Assembly (NCBI RefSeq): GCF_004365705.1
Contig: NZ_SOBN01000003.1
Coordinates: 868,001-932,000 of the forward strand
Direction of reading: 5' to 3'
DNA length: 64,000 bases
Origin: Streptomyces sp. 846.5
GTDB taxonomy: Bacteria > Actinomycetota > Actinomycetes > Streptomycetales > Streptomycetaceae
The notes under the pieces: model-generated
What the model was told of the DNA's origin: nothing
Databases searched by the model: none
The model's input: only the letters and a program-made list of their open reading frames with translations
Made by a program: the position numbers and the translations under genes
Shown here: positions 1 to 8,883 of the stretch, in pieces
Layout: every line of letters starts with the position of its first letter
How positions within the stretch are numbered: position 1 is the first letter of the stretch

Positions 1-1025
1 AGCAGCGACACCGGTTCGGTCGAGCTGAGCAGGGTGCGGACCAGGGTCCTGGTGAGCTGCTGGTGCGCGTCCTTGGTGCTTCGGCGCTGCCACAGCCTGA
101 GCGGCCGGCGGGGTGCGGGGCGCAGCTCGGCGATGACCGAGGCCCCCAGGTTCGCGGCGATGTCGCGGCGCAGCACCGGACGGTCCGCCACCACCGTGCC
201 GATCGCGGCCAGCGCGATCCCGAGGACGAGCCCCAGGACGGACCCGATCCCGGCGTCGGTGACCCCGGTCTTGGCCAAGGAGTGCTTCACCAGGTGCGGA
301 ACGTCCACGACCTGCGTGCCGGAGATGAGTTGCGGTGTGCCCACCCGCGCCTCCTGGGCGCGCTGGTCGAAGTCGGCGATCTGCGAGGTGAGCGCGGCCC
401 GGCGGGTGTAGAGCGACTCGAGGGTCGCCGCCGAGCCCGGGTCCTTCGTCGAAGACCCGTTGCCGATCGACTTGTTGACCTGGGCGAGTTCGCTCCGCAG
501 GCTGTTGCCCTGCTGGAGCAGGGCGTCGGCCTGGGCGTTCGCGTCCGCGTTCAGCCGCGCCACATGGTCCGCGACGAAGGCGTCCGCCAGCGCCTTGGCC
601 TTGGCCAGCGCGTCCGCGGGGCTGGTGCCCTTCACGGTGATCTGCAGCACGTTGTTGGTCAGGCCGATGCCCTGGTAGTCCGCGAGGAAGGCCTCCGGGG
701 TCTCCGGGGTCCCCGAGGACTTGAGGGTCGCCAGGGCCTTGCCGGCGATCCGGGTGGTCTTCAGCAGCGCCACGTCCGTTTTGATCAGCGTTCCGGGATC
801 GTTGGGCTGGTCCTGCGCATGCGCGACCAGGACCTCGGTCGCCGCGGTCGGGGCTGCCGGCAGCAGCACCGCGATCGCCCCGCCGAGCAACAACCCCAAC
901 AGCGCCAGCGTGCCCCAGAGCCGGCGGCGTCGGCGCACCGCCACCACCAGCGCGCCCACGTCCACCAGCGGAGTGGCGGACGGCGGTTCCCCGGGCAGGT
1001 TCGTCATGGACGGGTTCGTCGTCAC
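1..1025 (-). CDS. Wzz/chain-length-determinant-type membrane protein, C-terminus beyond window
   Basis: Partial gene, open through the left edge. It starts at GTG 1025, in a GTGA overlap with the stop of the upstream Wzz gene and behind a GGGAGG ribosome site; an in-frame ATG at 1007 is a weaker alternative. The product has a short cytoplasmic N-terminus, a first membrane segment just after an RRRRRLWG stretch (about residues 38-58), a long Ala/Gln-rich periplasmic region of Wzz type, and a second membrane segment (GVTDAGIGSVLGLVLGIALA) near residue 240. Wzz proteins set chain length of polymerised surface polysaccharide. It is the fifth gene of the exopolysaccharide operon and a paralogue of its neighbour; tandem Wzz copies suggest hetero-oligomers, which is inference. 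Not visible: whether a C-terminal kinase domain follows. Confidence 0.8.
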   Translation of the reverse strand, partial: MTTNPSMTNLPGEPPSATPLVDVGALVVAVRRRRRLWGTLALLGLLLGGAIAVLLPAAPTAATEVLVAHAQDQPNDPGTLIKTDVALLKTTRIAGKALATLKSSGTPETPEAFLADYQGIGLTNNVLQITVKGTSPADALAKAKALADAFVADHVARLNADANAQADALLQQGNSLRSELAQVNKSIGNGSSTKDPGSAATLESLYTRRAALTSQIADFDQRAQEARVGTPQLISGTQVVDVPHLVKHSLAKTGVTDAGIGSVLGLVLGIALAAIGTVVADRPVLRRDIAANLGASVIAELRPAPRRPLRLWQRRSTKDAHQQLTRTLVRTLLSSTEPVSL

Positions 1026-2389
1026 GCCGAACCTCCCCTCAGGTCCGCGCCCACCGTGACCGCCGGTGCGGCATTGTCCGCGGGACGGTCGGCGGAGCGC
1101 ATCGGACGAGTACGGACCGTCGTGGCCACGACATAGCCGACGACCTCGTGCCGGGCGTCCTCACAGGCCTCGGCGATGCCGCCGAGCTCCCCTCCGCTCA
1201 GGCTGCCCGCGCTGAGCAGGACCAGGGCGCCGGACTCGGTGACGCGGTCCGGCACCACCGGCCGGGAGGCCGAGACCCGTACCACCCGCAGCGCGGGATC
1301 GCTTCCGGACTCGGCGACGAGCCGGGCGGCGGCGCGCCCGGCGCTCTCGTCGTCCTCCGGGACGACGACCAGCAGCCGCCGGGGGGCCGGCAGTTGCTCC
1401 CTGAGTCGGATGCCCACCCGCCGGTAGCGGATCTGCCGGCTGGCCTCGTCACCCGAGGTCCGCGCGGTCGGCAGGTCCCACCGGGTGTCGACGCCCAGCA
1501 GCCATCGGATCCAGCCGATCGCGCCGCGGCCCCGCGGCCCGCGCGCCCGCCCTTCACCGGGTACGTCGACGGTGCCCAGCAGCACCGACCCCAGCGCGGC
1601 GCTGATCTCCCGCTCGGTGCGCGCCCGGCGGCCGGACCGTGCGGCGGTGAGATGGCCGATGACGGTGAGCAGGAGGAACAGCAGTGCCCCGCCGCCGACG
1701 AGCTCCGCCCTGGTCGGCGGTGCCTCACTGGTCGGCAGGGCCGCCGACCCCACCACGACCATGCTGCCCTGGTTGGACGCCGGGGCGGTCTGGTCCAGTT
1801 TGGTGACGGCCTCCTCCAGTGCGGTGCGCAGCTGTTCGAGCTCGGTGCGGGCCTGGACGCCCTCCACGGTCTGCCCCGGACTGACCCCCTCGGACAGGGC
1901 GGTGATCCGGCTGCTGGTCTGCGTCACCAGCTTCTGCAGCGCCGCCGTCTGCGTCGCCGAGGCGGAGTCGGCATTGGTGTTGGCGATCTGCGAGGCGAAG
2001 GCGACGTACTGCTGGGCCAGCTGGTCGGCGAGCTGCTGAGCGTGGCCCGGTGTGTCGGCGCTGGACGAGATCTTGATGATGTTCCCGTCCGTGACCGCGG
2101 CGCTGACCTCGTCCTTCAGCGTGATGCCGGTGACACCGCGCCACTGCAGCGCGGTCGCCGAGCGGTCGAGCACCACCGAGCTGGTCGCGAGCTGCGCCTG
2201 GGTCAGCAGGGCGCGGTCGTCCCACGTCCCTGACAGCACCACCGAGATGGAGGTCGCGTAGCGCGGCGGGAACAGCAGTGAGGCGCCGTAGCCGACGAGG
2301 GCGCCCACCAGGGCGAGGACGACGAGGAGCCGCCAGCGCCGACGGAGGATCCGGCCGACCACGGCCAGGCGAATGGTGTCGTCGTTCAC
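1022..2389 (-). CDS. Wzz-type protein with degenerate BY-kinase-like C-terminal domain
   Basis: 455 residues. A Wzz domain with membrane segments at about 17-38 (WRLLVVLALVGALVGYGAS) and 225-246 flanks an extracytoplasmic region. The C-terminal 170 residues resemble the nucleotide-binding fold of bacterial tyrosine kinases (CpsD/Wzc): a strand LLVVVPEDDESAGRAA where the Walker A strand and loop should be, and ALVLLSAGSLSGGEL near the end where kinases carry their VVRAG strand. The GxxxxGKS/T loop is absent, and no C-terminal tyrosine cluster is seen, so catalysis is unlikely. Role: regulation of polysaccharide polymerisation or export. The start overlaps the upstream glycosyltransferase stop by ATGA and the stop overlaps the next Wzz start, implying translational coupling. 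Confidence 0.85.
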   Translation of the reverse strand: MNDDTIRLAVVGRILRRRWRLLVVLALVGALVGYGASLLFPPRYATSISVVLSGTWDDRALLTQAQLATSSVVLDRSATALQWRGVTGITLKDEVSAAVTDGNIIKISSSADTPGHAQQLADQLAQQYVAFASQIANTNADSASATQTAALQKLVTQTSSRITALSEGVSPGQTVEGVQARTELEQLRTALEEAVTKLDQTAPASNQGSMVVVGSAALPTSEAPPTRAELVGGGALLFLLLTVIGHLTAARSGRRARTEREISAALGSVLLGTVDVPGEGRARGPRGRGAIGWIRWLLGVDTRWDLPTARTSGDEASRQIRYRRVGIRLREQLPAPRRLLVVVPEDDESAGRAAARLVAESGSDPALRVVRVSASRPVVPDRVTESGALVLLSAGSLSGGELGGIAEACEDARHEVVGYVVATTVRTRPMRSADRPADNAAPAVTVGADLRGGSA

Positions 2390-3675
2390 CGCCGCGACCT
2401 CTTCCCCGTGCTGTTCCCCGTGCTTTCTCCCGTGCTTCCCTGGGCGCGGGCGTAGGCGTCGAGCAGTGCCTGCTGTGAGTTCCGCCAGGAGAGCGGCCCG
2501 CCGACCCGCTCCTGCCCGATCTTGCCCATCCGGGCCCGCTCCTCCGGATCGTCCAGCAACTGTGCGACCAGCCCGGCGAATTCGGCCTCGTCGTTGGCGG
2601 CCGCGTAGACGGCGGCGTCACCGGCCGACACCCGCGCCTCCCGGAGGTCGAACGAGACGATCGGCCGGCTCATCGCCATGTACTCCAGGACCTTGTTCAT
2701 GGTCGACACGTCGTTGAGCGGATTGCGCGGGTCGGGGGAGAGGCACACGTCCGCGGTGGACAGGTAACCCGCCAGGTCGGCGTCCGGGATGCGCCCGGTG
2801 AACTGGACCTGGTCCGAGAGCCCGAGCTGCCCGGCCAGCTCCACCATCGCGTCGAAGGCGTCGCCGGAGCCGATGAACACCGCGTGCCAGTCCGTCCGCC
2901 CGAGCTCGTCGCGCAGCTTCGCCAGGGCCCGCAGCGCGTAGTCGACGCCGTCCTGCGGGCCCATGACGCCCAGGTAGCAGAGCAGATGGGGCTTGCCGCG
3001 CTTGAGCTCCGGCTCGGCCGGGACCGGCCGGAACCGGTCCACGTCGGGTGCGCTGCGCACCACGAAGACATCAGCGGGCTGCTTGCCGCCACGGCGCAGC
3101 GCGACCTCCCGGTAGCTCTCGTTGGTGGCGATCACCACGTCGGCATGACGGTAGGTCAGCCGCTCCATCGCGCAGACGGCGCGGTAGAGCAGGTCCTCGC
3201 CGCGGTCGAACCGGGAGAGGTACAGCTCGGGCACCAGGTCGTGCTGGTCGAAGACGAACCGCGCGCCGCGCCGCTTCAGCCACAGCGCCGGCAGGAACAG
3301 CAGGTCGGGCGGGTTGCAGGCGTGGACGACGTCGACCGGGCCGACCTTGCGGGCCAGCCTGAGCGTGTGCAGCAACGCCGAACCGTACTCCCGCAGATAG
3401 CCGACCGGCCCACCGGTGGCCGCGCGCAACGGGTAGCGGTGGATCCGCACCCCGTCGATCTCGGCCTCCCGCTCCGTGTCCCGCTTGCTCCCCTGCGGGC
3501 AGATGACCTCCACCTGCCAGCCCGCGTCGCGCAGCGTCGTGCACTCCTGCCACACCCGCCGGTCGAACGGGACGGACAGGTTCTCCACCAGGATCAGCGC
3601 GCGCCGGGCCGTCCCGTCGCTGCTGGTCTCTTTACCAAGCAAGGCCGTGGTACCCCGATTCGGCCCGGCGCGCAT
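2386..3675 (-). CDS. Glycosyltransferase family 4 (GT-B fold)
   Basis: About 429 residues from ATG 3675, which overlaps the 3' end of the sugar dehydrogenase gene by 44 nt; a start further in is possible because no strong ribosome site is visible. The N-terminal domain opens with ALILVENLSVPFDRRVWQE, typical of GT4 enzymes that carry the FDRRV motif. The C-terminal donor-binding domain has HLLCYLGVMGPQDGVDY and the E-x7-E region around MNKVLEYMAMSRPIVSFD. These enzymes transfer a sugar from a nucleotide donor with retention, in the cytoplasm on a lipid-linked acceptor. The neighbours (initiating transferase, dehydrogenase, Wzz) place it in assembly of an exopolysaccharide repeat unit; the sugar cannot be told. 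Confidence 0.9.
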   Translation of the reverse strand: MRAGPNRGTTALLGKETSSDGTARRALILVENLSVPFDRRVWQECTTLRDAGWQVEVICPQGSKRDTEREAEIDGVRIHRYPLRAATGGPVGYLREYGSALLHTLRLARKVGPVDVVHACNPPDLLFLPALWLKRRGARFVFDQHDLVPELYLSRFDRGEDLLYRAVCAMERLTYRHADVVIATNESYREVALRRGGKQPADVFVVRSAPDVDRFRPVPAEPELKRGKPHLLCYLGVMGPQDGVDYALRALAKLRDELGRTDWHAVFIGSGDAFDAMVELAGQLGLSDQVQFTGRIPDADLAGYLSTADVCLSPDPRNPLNDVSTMNKVLEYMAMSRPIVSFDLREARVSAGDAAVYAAANDEAEFAGLVAQLLDDPEERARMGKIGQERVGGPLSWRNSQQALLDAYARAQGSTGESTGNSTGKRSRR

Positions 3676-4948
3676 CGGCGTCGGGGAGGTGGATGAGATC
3701 GATGAGCAGCCGGCCGTCGCCGGGCGGTAGCGCGGACAGCACCGCCGGATCCCTGGTCCCGACCACGCAGACCTCGGCGTGGTCGAGCACCTCGTCGACC
3801 GAGCCGGTCAGCAGTTGGGCGAGGTGCGGCAGCCGGGTCTCGATGAACTCGCGGTTGGCGCCCAGCAGTCGGGAGATGTTCACATTGGCGTCGTAGATCC
3901 GCAGGTCGTAGCCCTTGCCGTGGAGCCGCTCCGCCAGCTCGACGAGCGGGCTCTCGCGGAGGTCGTCGGTGCCGGGCTTGAAGGACAGCCCGAACAGGCC
4001 CACCCGGCGCTTGCCGGTGCGCTCGACCAGCTCCACCGCGCGCTGCAGGTGGTCGGAGTTGGAGGACAGCACATGGGCCAGGATGGGCACCGATACGTCG
4101 GCCCGCTGGGCCGCGTGGACCAGGCCGCGCAGGTCCTTGGGCAGGCAGGAGCCGCCGAAGGCGAAGCCGGGCCGCAGGTAGGCGGGGCTGATGTTCAGCT
4201 TGCGGTCGGCCAGGAACACGTCCATCACCTGGTGCGAGTCCACCCCGAGCGCCTGCAGGACCGCGCCCAGCTCGTTGGCGAAGCCGATCTTGAGGCCGTG
4301 GAACGCGTTGTCCGCGTACTTGATCGCCTCGGCCGTAGGGATCGGCACCCGGAACACCTCGCCGGGCAGGCCGTCGTACAGCTCCGCCACCACGGCGCCG
4401 CTGGCCGGGTCGAGCTCGCCGATGACGGTCTTGGGCGGGTCGAAGAAGTCCCGCACGCTCGTGCCCTCGCGCAGGAACTCCGGGTTGACCGCGACTCCGA
4501 AGTCCACCCCCGCCGTGCCGCCGGTGCTCTTCTCCAGGATCGGCACCAGCAGGTTCAGGCAGGTGCCGGGGAGCATGGTGCTGCGGAACACGACGGTGTG
4601 CCACTCGCCCCGCTCGGCTATCGCGGCGCCGATCTGCTCGGCGACCCGCTCCAGGTATGTGGTGCTCAGACTTCCGTTGGGCTCCGATGGCGTCCCCACG
4701 CAGACCAGCGACACCTCGCTGCCCATGACCGCCTCGCGCACGTCAGTGGTCGCCCGCAGGGCTCCTGACTGCACGACCCCGGCGGTGAGTTCGCCGATCC
4801 GCTCCTCGACCACGGTCGCCCTGCCGGCGTTCACCAGGTCGACCTTGGCGGGGTTCACGTCCACGCCGATGACCTCGTGCCCCCGGCCGGCCAGGCAGGC
4901 GGCGGACACACTGCCCACATAGCCGAGCCCGAATACGCTGATCCTCAT
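3632..4948 (-). CDS. UDP-glucose/GDP-mannose 6-dehydrogenase family protein
   Basis: 438 residues from ATG 4948 (MRISVFGLGYVG), chosen because GGGAGG lies 8 nt upstream; ATG 4954 is too close to it, and ATG 5008 would overlap the upstream gene. NAD-binding Rossmann motif GLGYVG at the N-terminus, central helix AEAIKYADNAFHGLKIGFAN, and the catalytic cysteine in FGGSCLPKD. Such enzymes oxidise the C6 hydroxyl of a nucleotide sugar twice to give UDP-glucuronate or GDP-mannuronate. FGGSCLPKD and NAFHGLKIGFANE look closer to AlgD-type GDP-mannose dehydrogenase than to Ugd, but the substrate is not certain. It supplies an acidic sugar to the operon. Confidence 0.9.
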   Translation of the reverse strand: MRISVFGLGYVGSVSAACLAGRGHEVIGVDVNPAKVDLVNAGRATVVEERIGELTAGVVQSGALRATTDVREAVMGSEVSLVCVGTPSEPNGSLSTTYLERVAEQIGAAIAERGEWHTVVFRSTMLPGTCLNLLVPILEKSTGGTAGVDFGVAVNPEFLREGTSVRDFFDPPKTVIGELDPASGAVVAELYDGLPGEVFRVPIPTAEAIKYADNAFHGLKIGFANELGAVLQALGVDSHQVMDVFLADRKLNISPAYLRPGFAFGGSCLPKDLRGLVHAAQRADVSVPILAHVLSSNSDHLQRAVELVERTGKRRVGLFGLSFKPGTDDLRESPLVELAERLHGKGYDLRIYDANVNISRLLGANREFIETRLPHLAQLLTGSVDEVLDHAEVCVVGTRDPAVLSALPPGDGRLLIDLIHLPDADARRAESGYHGLAW

Positions 4949-4976
4949 ACCCATTCCCTCCCGTCCCTCCCGCGCA

Positions 4977-6503
4977 TCAGTAGGCCCCCTGCCCGTAGAG
5001 CACCGCACGCAGGGTCTTCCACAAGATCACCGTGTCCAGGGCGAGCGACCAGTCCTCCACGTACCGCAGGTCCAGTCGGACCGCCTCCTCCCAGGAGAGG
5101 TCGCTGCGTCCGCTGATCTGCCACAGGCCGGTGAGCCCGGGCTTGACCAGCAGCCGCCGCCGGATGTCCGGGCCGTACGCGGCGGACTCCTCCGGCAGCG
5201 GGGGTCGCGGGCCGACCAGCGACATCGAGCCGGTGAGCACGTTGAACAGCTGCGGGAGCTCGTCGAGCGAGTACCGGCGCAACGCGGTTCCCACCCGGGT
5301 CACCCGCGGGTCCCGGCGGAGCTTGAACAGCAGGCCGGCGCCCTCGTTGCGGTCGGTCAGCCCGGTACGCGCCCCGTGCGCCCCGACGACCATGGTGCGG
5401 AACTTCCAGATGGTGAACTCGCGGCCGTCCTTGCCGACCCGGCGCTGGCGGTAGAGCGCCCCACCGGGACTGTCCACCAGCACGAGCAGCCCGACGAGCA
5501 GCATCAGCGGCGCGAGCAGCACCAGCAGGACCACCGCCCCGGTCCGGTCGACGACCCCCTTGACCATCCGGCGGCCCCCGCTGAAGGTCGGCATGCTGAC
5601 CCGCAGCAGCGGGATCCCCAGCACCGCGTCGACGTGCAGCCGCGGGCCGGCCACCTCCATCAGCACCGGGGCCACGACCATCTCGGCCTCGCTGCCTTCC
5701 AGGTTCCACGCCAGCCGCTGCAGCTGGTCCGGTGACCAGTGCGGGTCCGCGGTGACCGCGACGACCCGGTAGCCGTCGCGGCGGACATGGCCGGCGACAT
5801 CGGTCAGCCGGCCGACGACCGGCACTCCGTCCAGCTGGTCACCGCCGTCGAGCCCGAGGCCGTCCGCCGTGCAGATCGCCTCCACCCGCCAGCCGAGGTG
5901 CGGCAACTTGCGGGTCCGGGTGATCAGGTCGCGCACGGTGGCCAGGTTCCCGGCAGCGAGCACCGGTCGCAGGCAGCGCCCTGCCTTCCGCTGCTTGTGC
6001 AGCCAGAGGCGCAGCAGATAGCGCTCGGTCATGGTGGCGAGCGCGATCGTCGGAATCGCGACGAAGACCCAGAGTTTGATGTTGTGCGAGGTGACGGCTA
6101 TCCCGGCGAGCGCCAGGACGACGGCCGCCATGAACAGCGAGCGGCCGAGCCGGTGGAACTCCTCGGCGCCCTGGCCGAGCACGGCAGGAGCCCACGACCG
6201 GCTCACCGCCAGCGCGCCCAGCACCAGCATCTCGGTGCCGACAGCGAGAATTCCCCACTTCTCGCCCCAGTTGGAGGCGTGCCGGGCCCCGAAGAGGCCG
6301 CCGATCGTGGCCGCCACGAAGCCGGTGGCGATGATGTCGCTGATGATCACGGCAAAGCGGTACCGCTGCTCCCAGTAGACCGGATACTGGCCGATCGCTC
6401 CGTTCGCCGGGCGCTCGCGCGCCGCTGGATAGGGGTTGACGAACTCCATCCGCTGCACGGTCCCCCCCGGGTTTTCAGTGAGTTCGACGTGCTCGCCCAA
6501 CAC
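4977..6503 (-). CDS. Initiating sugar-phosphate transferase (WcaJ/WbaP-type polyprenyl glycosylphosphotransferase)
   Basis: 508 residues from GTG 6503, preceded by a strong GGGGGGAGGGA ribosome site; an upstream in-frame ATG at 6584 lacks one. Several membrane segments occupy the first 170 residues, followed by a Rossmann-like sensor domain (LAAGNLATVRDLI), then the C-terminal bacterial sugar transferase domain (about 320-508) with VDRTGAVVLLVLLAPLMLL, FTIWKFRTM, GRSDLSWEE and the DELPQLFNV motif. The family moves a sugar-1-phosphate onto undecaprenyl phosphate at the inner membrane face, the first step of exopolysaccharide synthesis. First gene of the minus-strand operon, 28 nt before the dehydrogenase; its promoter should lie in 6504-6833. 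Confidence 0.92.
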   Translation of the reverse strand: MLGEHVELTENPGGTVQRMEFVNPYPAARERPANGAIGQYPVYWEQRYRFAVIISDIIATGFVAATIGGLFGARHASNWGEKWGILAVGTEMLVLGALAVSRSWAPAVLGQGAEEFHRLGRSLFMAAVVLALAGIAVTSHNIKLWVFVAIPTIALATMTERYLLRLWLHKQRKAGRCLRPVLAAGNLATVRDLITRTRKLPHLGWRVEAICTADGLGLDGGDQLDGVPVVGRLTDVAGHVRRDGYRVVAVTADPHWSPDQLQRLAWNLEGSEAEMVVAPVLMEVAGPRLHVDAVLGIPLLRVSMPTFSGGRRMVKGVVDRTGAVVLLVLLAPLMLLVGLLVLVDSPGGALYRQRRVGKDGREFTIWKFRTMVVGAHGARTGLTDRNEGAGLLFKLRRDPRVTRVGTALRRYSLDELPQLFNVLTGSMSLVGPRPPLPEESAAYGPDIRRRLLVKPGLTGLWQISGRSDLSWEEAVRLDLRYVEDWSLALDTVILWKTLRAVLYGQGAY

Positions 6504-6833
6504 TGTCCCTCCCCCCGGGATGCCCCCGTCCTCGCGAAGGGCATCCGGCTGCTTCGGTACTACGTAGACAACCCACTCAGGCAAGAGTGGACATGCCTGT
6601 TCGACCAGGCCTTCGACGTGCAGAGGAGCCCGTCAGACCCTCGGGTTTTCCCCCAACCCAAGGCCCCCCGGGCATGGTTGGGGGACGGGCAGCACAAAAT
6701 TGACGGTGCTTCATCTCCAAGCGGCTCCACCATGGTCAATCTAGAGGATGAGGGACGATCTGCAGAGGAGTTGTGCGAAAATCGTGCTTACTCTTCAAAT
6801 GTTCACCATCACCTCAAGCCGTCCGGGTGGGCG
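6504..6833 (-). promoter_or_regulatory. Leader/promoter region of the exopolysaccharide operon
   Basis: A 330-nt gene-free stretch, less GC-rich than its surroundings toward 6760-6820. It must carry the operon promoter and perhaps the terminator of the lipoprotein gene (which reads the same way from the right). A 9-bp perfect inverted repeat (CCCCCAACC at 6651-6659 and GGTTGGGGG at 6677-6685, 17-nt loop) lies about 150 nt before the first start codon and would form a hairpin in the leader RNA. No recognisable riboswitch core was found. Confidence 0.4.
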
Positions 6834-7796
6834 CTACGGCGTCGGGAACTGGGCCGGCGGGACGTTGCTGGTGCTGGCCGTGCCGCCGGGGATCGCGTAG
6901 AGGCTGAGGGTGTAGGTCGTGTACTCGACCTGCGTGGATGTGTATGTGGTGGTGAACTTCAGGGTCTGGTCGAACTTCTGGTAGGCGCACCCCGAGGTGA
7001 ACCCCTTGCGGCCGGAGTCCCAGTCGGAGCCGGTGGTGAAGTAGACGGTGTAGGTGCCGTCGCGTACGCCCTTGACCGTGTAGCTGCCGTTCTTGCGGAG
7101 GTAGACCGCGAAGGAGCGCGTGCTGCTCCGGGTGAGGGTGATCACCGCGTCGCCGTCGCCGCCGTTCTCGATGGTCAGCTGGCCGTTGCCGCTGCGGTCG
7201 GTGTCCCGCAGGTAGGTGCCGGTGGCGAGGGAACGCTTCTGCTGAGCGGGGAACGTGGGCAGGGTGATCCCGGCCGGGCGGCCGGCCGCGGCCATCGCCT
7301 TCAGCAGGGTGGCCAGCGCGGCCAGGCTGTCCGTCCTCCCGGCCTGCACGGCCGGGGAGGCGGCGGCGCAGACGGCGTTGCCGTTGCCGTCCTGCCCCTT
7401 GGCGAGCGACTGCAGATCGCCGGCCAGCGCCTTCAGTTTCGCCGACAGATCCACAGTGTCCTGGGCGGCCGCCGCCGGCGCGGCCATTCCGTCCAACAGG
7501 CCCGCCGCGTTCTCCAGCGCCGTCGCCGCGGCGTCGAGCCGGGCTGTGGAACCGCTTGCGGCCAACGCCGACAGCGCGGTCGAGACCGGCTTGTCGATGG
7601 CGCCGACCGCGGCGACGTACTGACCGGTCGTCATCTCCGTCGGCGTCGGCGACACACTCGGTACGGCGGAGCCGCCCCCGGCCGCCGTGTTCCGACCCGA
7701 CGCCGCCCCCGAGCCCCCGCAGCCGGCCAGCAGCACCACCGCCGATGCCGTCGCGGCGACTCCCAGCAGCCGACTGCGGACACCAGTGATCATCAT
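6834..7796 (-). CDS. Secreted lipoprotein of unknown function
   Basis: 320 residues from ATG 7796 behind a G-rich ribosome site. Signal peptide with lipobox LLAGC, lipidated Cys about residue 26, then a Gly/Ser/Pro-rich linker, an Ala-rich helical domain (about 60-180) and a C-terminal beta-rich domain with repeated Tyr/Thr (TTTYTSTQVEYTTYTLSLYAIPGG). The middle part (NGQLTIENGGDGDAVITLTR) looks like the small fold found in streptomycete cell-wall lipoproteins that display charged or polar side chains. The product is attached to the outer face of the membrane. I do not recognise a function. It ends where the exopolysaccharide leader begins. Confidence 0.75.
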   Translation of the reverse strand: MMITGVRSRLLGVAATASAVVLLAGCGGSGAASGRNTAAGGGSAVPSVSPTPTEMTTGQYVAAVGAIDKPVSTALSALAASGSTARLDAAATALENAAGLLDGMAAPAAAAQDTVDLSAKLKALAGDLQSLAKGQDGNGNAVCAAASPAVQAGRTDSLAALATLLKAMAAAGRPAGITLPTFPAQQKRSLATGTYLRDTDRSGNGQLTIENGGDGDAVITLTRSSTRSFAVYLRKNGSYTVKGVRDGTYTVYFTTGSDWDSGRKGFTSGCAYQKFDQTLKFTTTYTSTQVEYTTYTLSLYAIPGGTASTSNVPPAQFPTP

Positions 7797-7899
7797 GGCC
7801 CCCCCTTGCCCCCGTGCCCCTAGCCCCGGGCCAGTATGGAAGCGTACGCACAACGCGGTCAACCGGTTACAGCGCGTGCGCAGGGGGTCGGGCGCAGCG

Positions 7900-8736
7900 T
7901 CAGAACCGGACGGTGTCGCCCGGCCGGATCCGGCCTGGTCGGAGCACCCGGGCGTAGATCCCGGCACAGGGTTCCGGGTTCAGGCCCGGGAGAGCGGGGT
8001 GGCGGTTGTGTTCGGCGAGGGTCCGGAGGGCGGCGGTGTCGCGGGGGAGGAGGCCGTGGGCGAGGGTGGGGACGGCGCAGCGCGGGGTGTTGGCGATCAC
8101 GCGCAGGGTGAGCCGGTCGCCGATCCGCAGCCCCCGATCGAACCAGTCGTGTTCGACGAAGCCGGGGGCCGTGGTGTCGACCACGATGTTGGGACGGTAG
8201 CGGCGCAGCTCGGAGACCCCGTCGGGGTGCAGCTCGGCGATCCGGCGCAGGGTCGAGGTGCTGATCAGATGGAGCGGCGCATAGTCGAAGAACGACCCGG
8301 CGGGGGCGGCGGAGCCGAACTGGACGATGTCGGCCTCCACCGCCGCGTCCAGGCCCTGGCTCAGCACCTGGTCCGGCTTGGACCGCTCCAGCGTCGCCTG
8401 CTCGGGCGGACGGTGGGCCAGGGTGACCGGTCGACCGACGATCGCTGACAGTGCCTCATCGATGTCGGCGTCGGTGCTCCACAGGCTCTTGCCGTCGGGG
8501 GCGGCGATCCGCACCTCCTTGCCCTCGCCGGTCGCGGTGCAGCCGAGCAACCGGCGCCAGAGCCGCGGGGTCTTGGCGCTGGCGACCCGTCCGGTCTCCC
8601 GGTCGACCAGGGCGAGCCTGCGGTCCCCGTCCACGCCGTGCGCGGTCACCTCCGCGGCGGGCAGCTGCTCGCCGAGCATGGACTTGACCGGGTAGCGCCA
8701 CAGCGCTCCGACCGCCCCGACCACTGCATTCGCCAT
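7900..8736 (-). CDS. MOSC domain protein (YcbX/mARC type)
   Basis: 278 residues from ATG 8736 (MANAVVGAVGALWRYPVKSM). The N-terminal MOSC_N domain has the family opening WRYPVKSM and VDGDRRLALVD; the C-terminal MOSC domain has LHLISTSTLRRI, RRYRPNIVVD and the conserved cysteine in NTPRCAVPT that binds the molybdenum cofactor in mARC/YcbX. Such proteins reduce N-hydroxylated compounds or carry Moco sulfur. It stands alone, divergent from the threonyl-tRNA synthetase leader with only about 90 nt between them. Cofactor binding is inferred from the Cys motif. Confidence 0.88.
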   Translation of the reverse strand: MANAVVGAVGALWRYPVKSMLGEQLPAAEVTAHGVDGDRRLALVDRETGRVASAKTPRLWRRLLGCTATGEGKEVRIAAPDGKSLWSTDADIDEALSAIVGRPVTLAHRPPEQATLERSKPDQVLSQGLDAAVEADIVQFGSAAPAGSFFDYAPLHLISTSTLRRIAELHPDGVSELRRYRPNIVVDTTAPGFVEHDWFDRGLRIGDRLTLRVIANTPRCAVPTLAHGLLPRDTAALRTLAEHNRHPALPGLNPEPCAGIYARVLRPGRIRPGDTVRF

Positions 8737-8814
8737 CCGACGCCCCCGTCCCGTCCCTCCAGATGTCAGTCGGAGCCTAGCGAAATCCGATCGCGTGGTC
8801 GCCCGCGTTCCTGT

Positions 8815-8820
8815 TAGCGT
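8815..8820 (+). promoter_or_regulatory. Putative -10 box of the Thr leader transcript
   Basis: TAGCGT lies 6 nt before the leader peptide ATG at 8827. With the usual distance from -10 to the transcription start, the RNA would begin at or beside the ATG, so the leader peptide would be translated from a leaderless mRNA. No clear -35 is seen. Confidence 0.5.
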
Positions 8821-8826
8821 GCCGCC

Positions 8827-8883
8827 ATGAACAAGCGCGCTGCTGTGAACACGACGACGCCGGAGAGTGTCCCGGCGTGCTGA
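8827..8883 (+). CDS. Threonine leader peptide (18 residues)
   Basis: ATG 8827 opens an 18-codon frame, MNKRAAVNTTTPESVPAC, with three consecutive threonine codons (ACG ACG ACG, 8851-8859), ending at TGA 8881. It lies directly before a threonyl-tRNA synthetase-like gene. The Thr run overlaps the 5' arm of hairpin 1 (8857-8863). A ribosome stalled on Thr codons would free the 3' arm of hairpin 1, which can then pair with the start of the terminator. This is the layout of classical leader-peptide attenuation; the regulatory role is inference, the arrangement is seen. Confidence 0.75.
   Translation: MNKRAAVNTTTPESVPAC

Noticed and set aside
6504..6584. ATG 6584 as start of the sugar transferase
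   Set aside because: No ribosome site there, while GTG 6503 follows a strong one.
5739..7823. 694-codon plus-strand frame
   Set aside because: Antisense to the sugar transferase and lipoprotein genes, no motif, no ribosome site.
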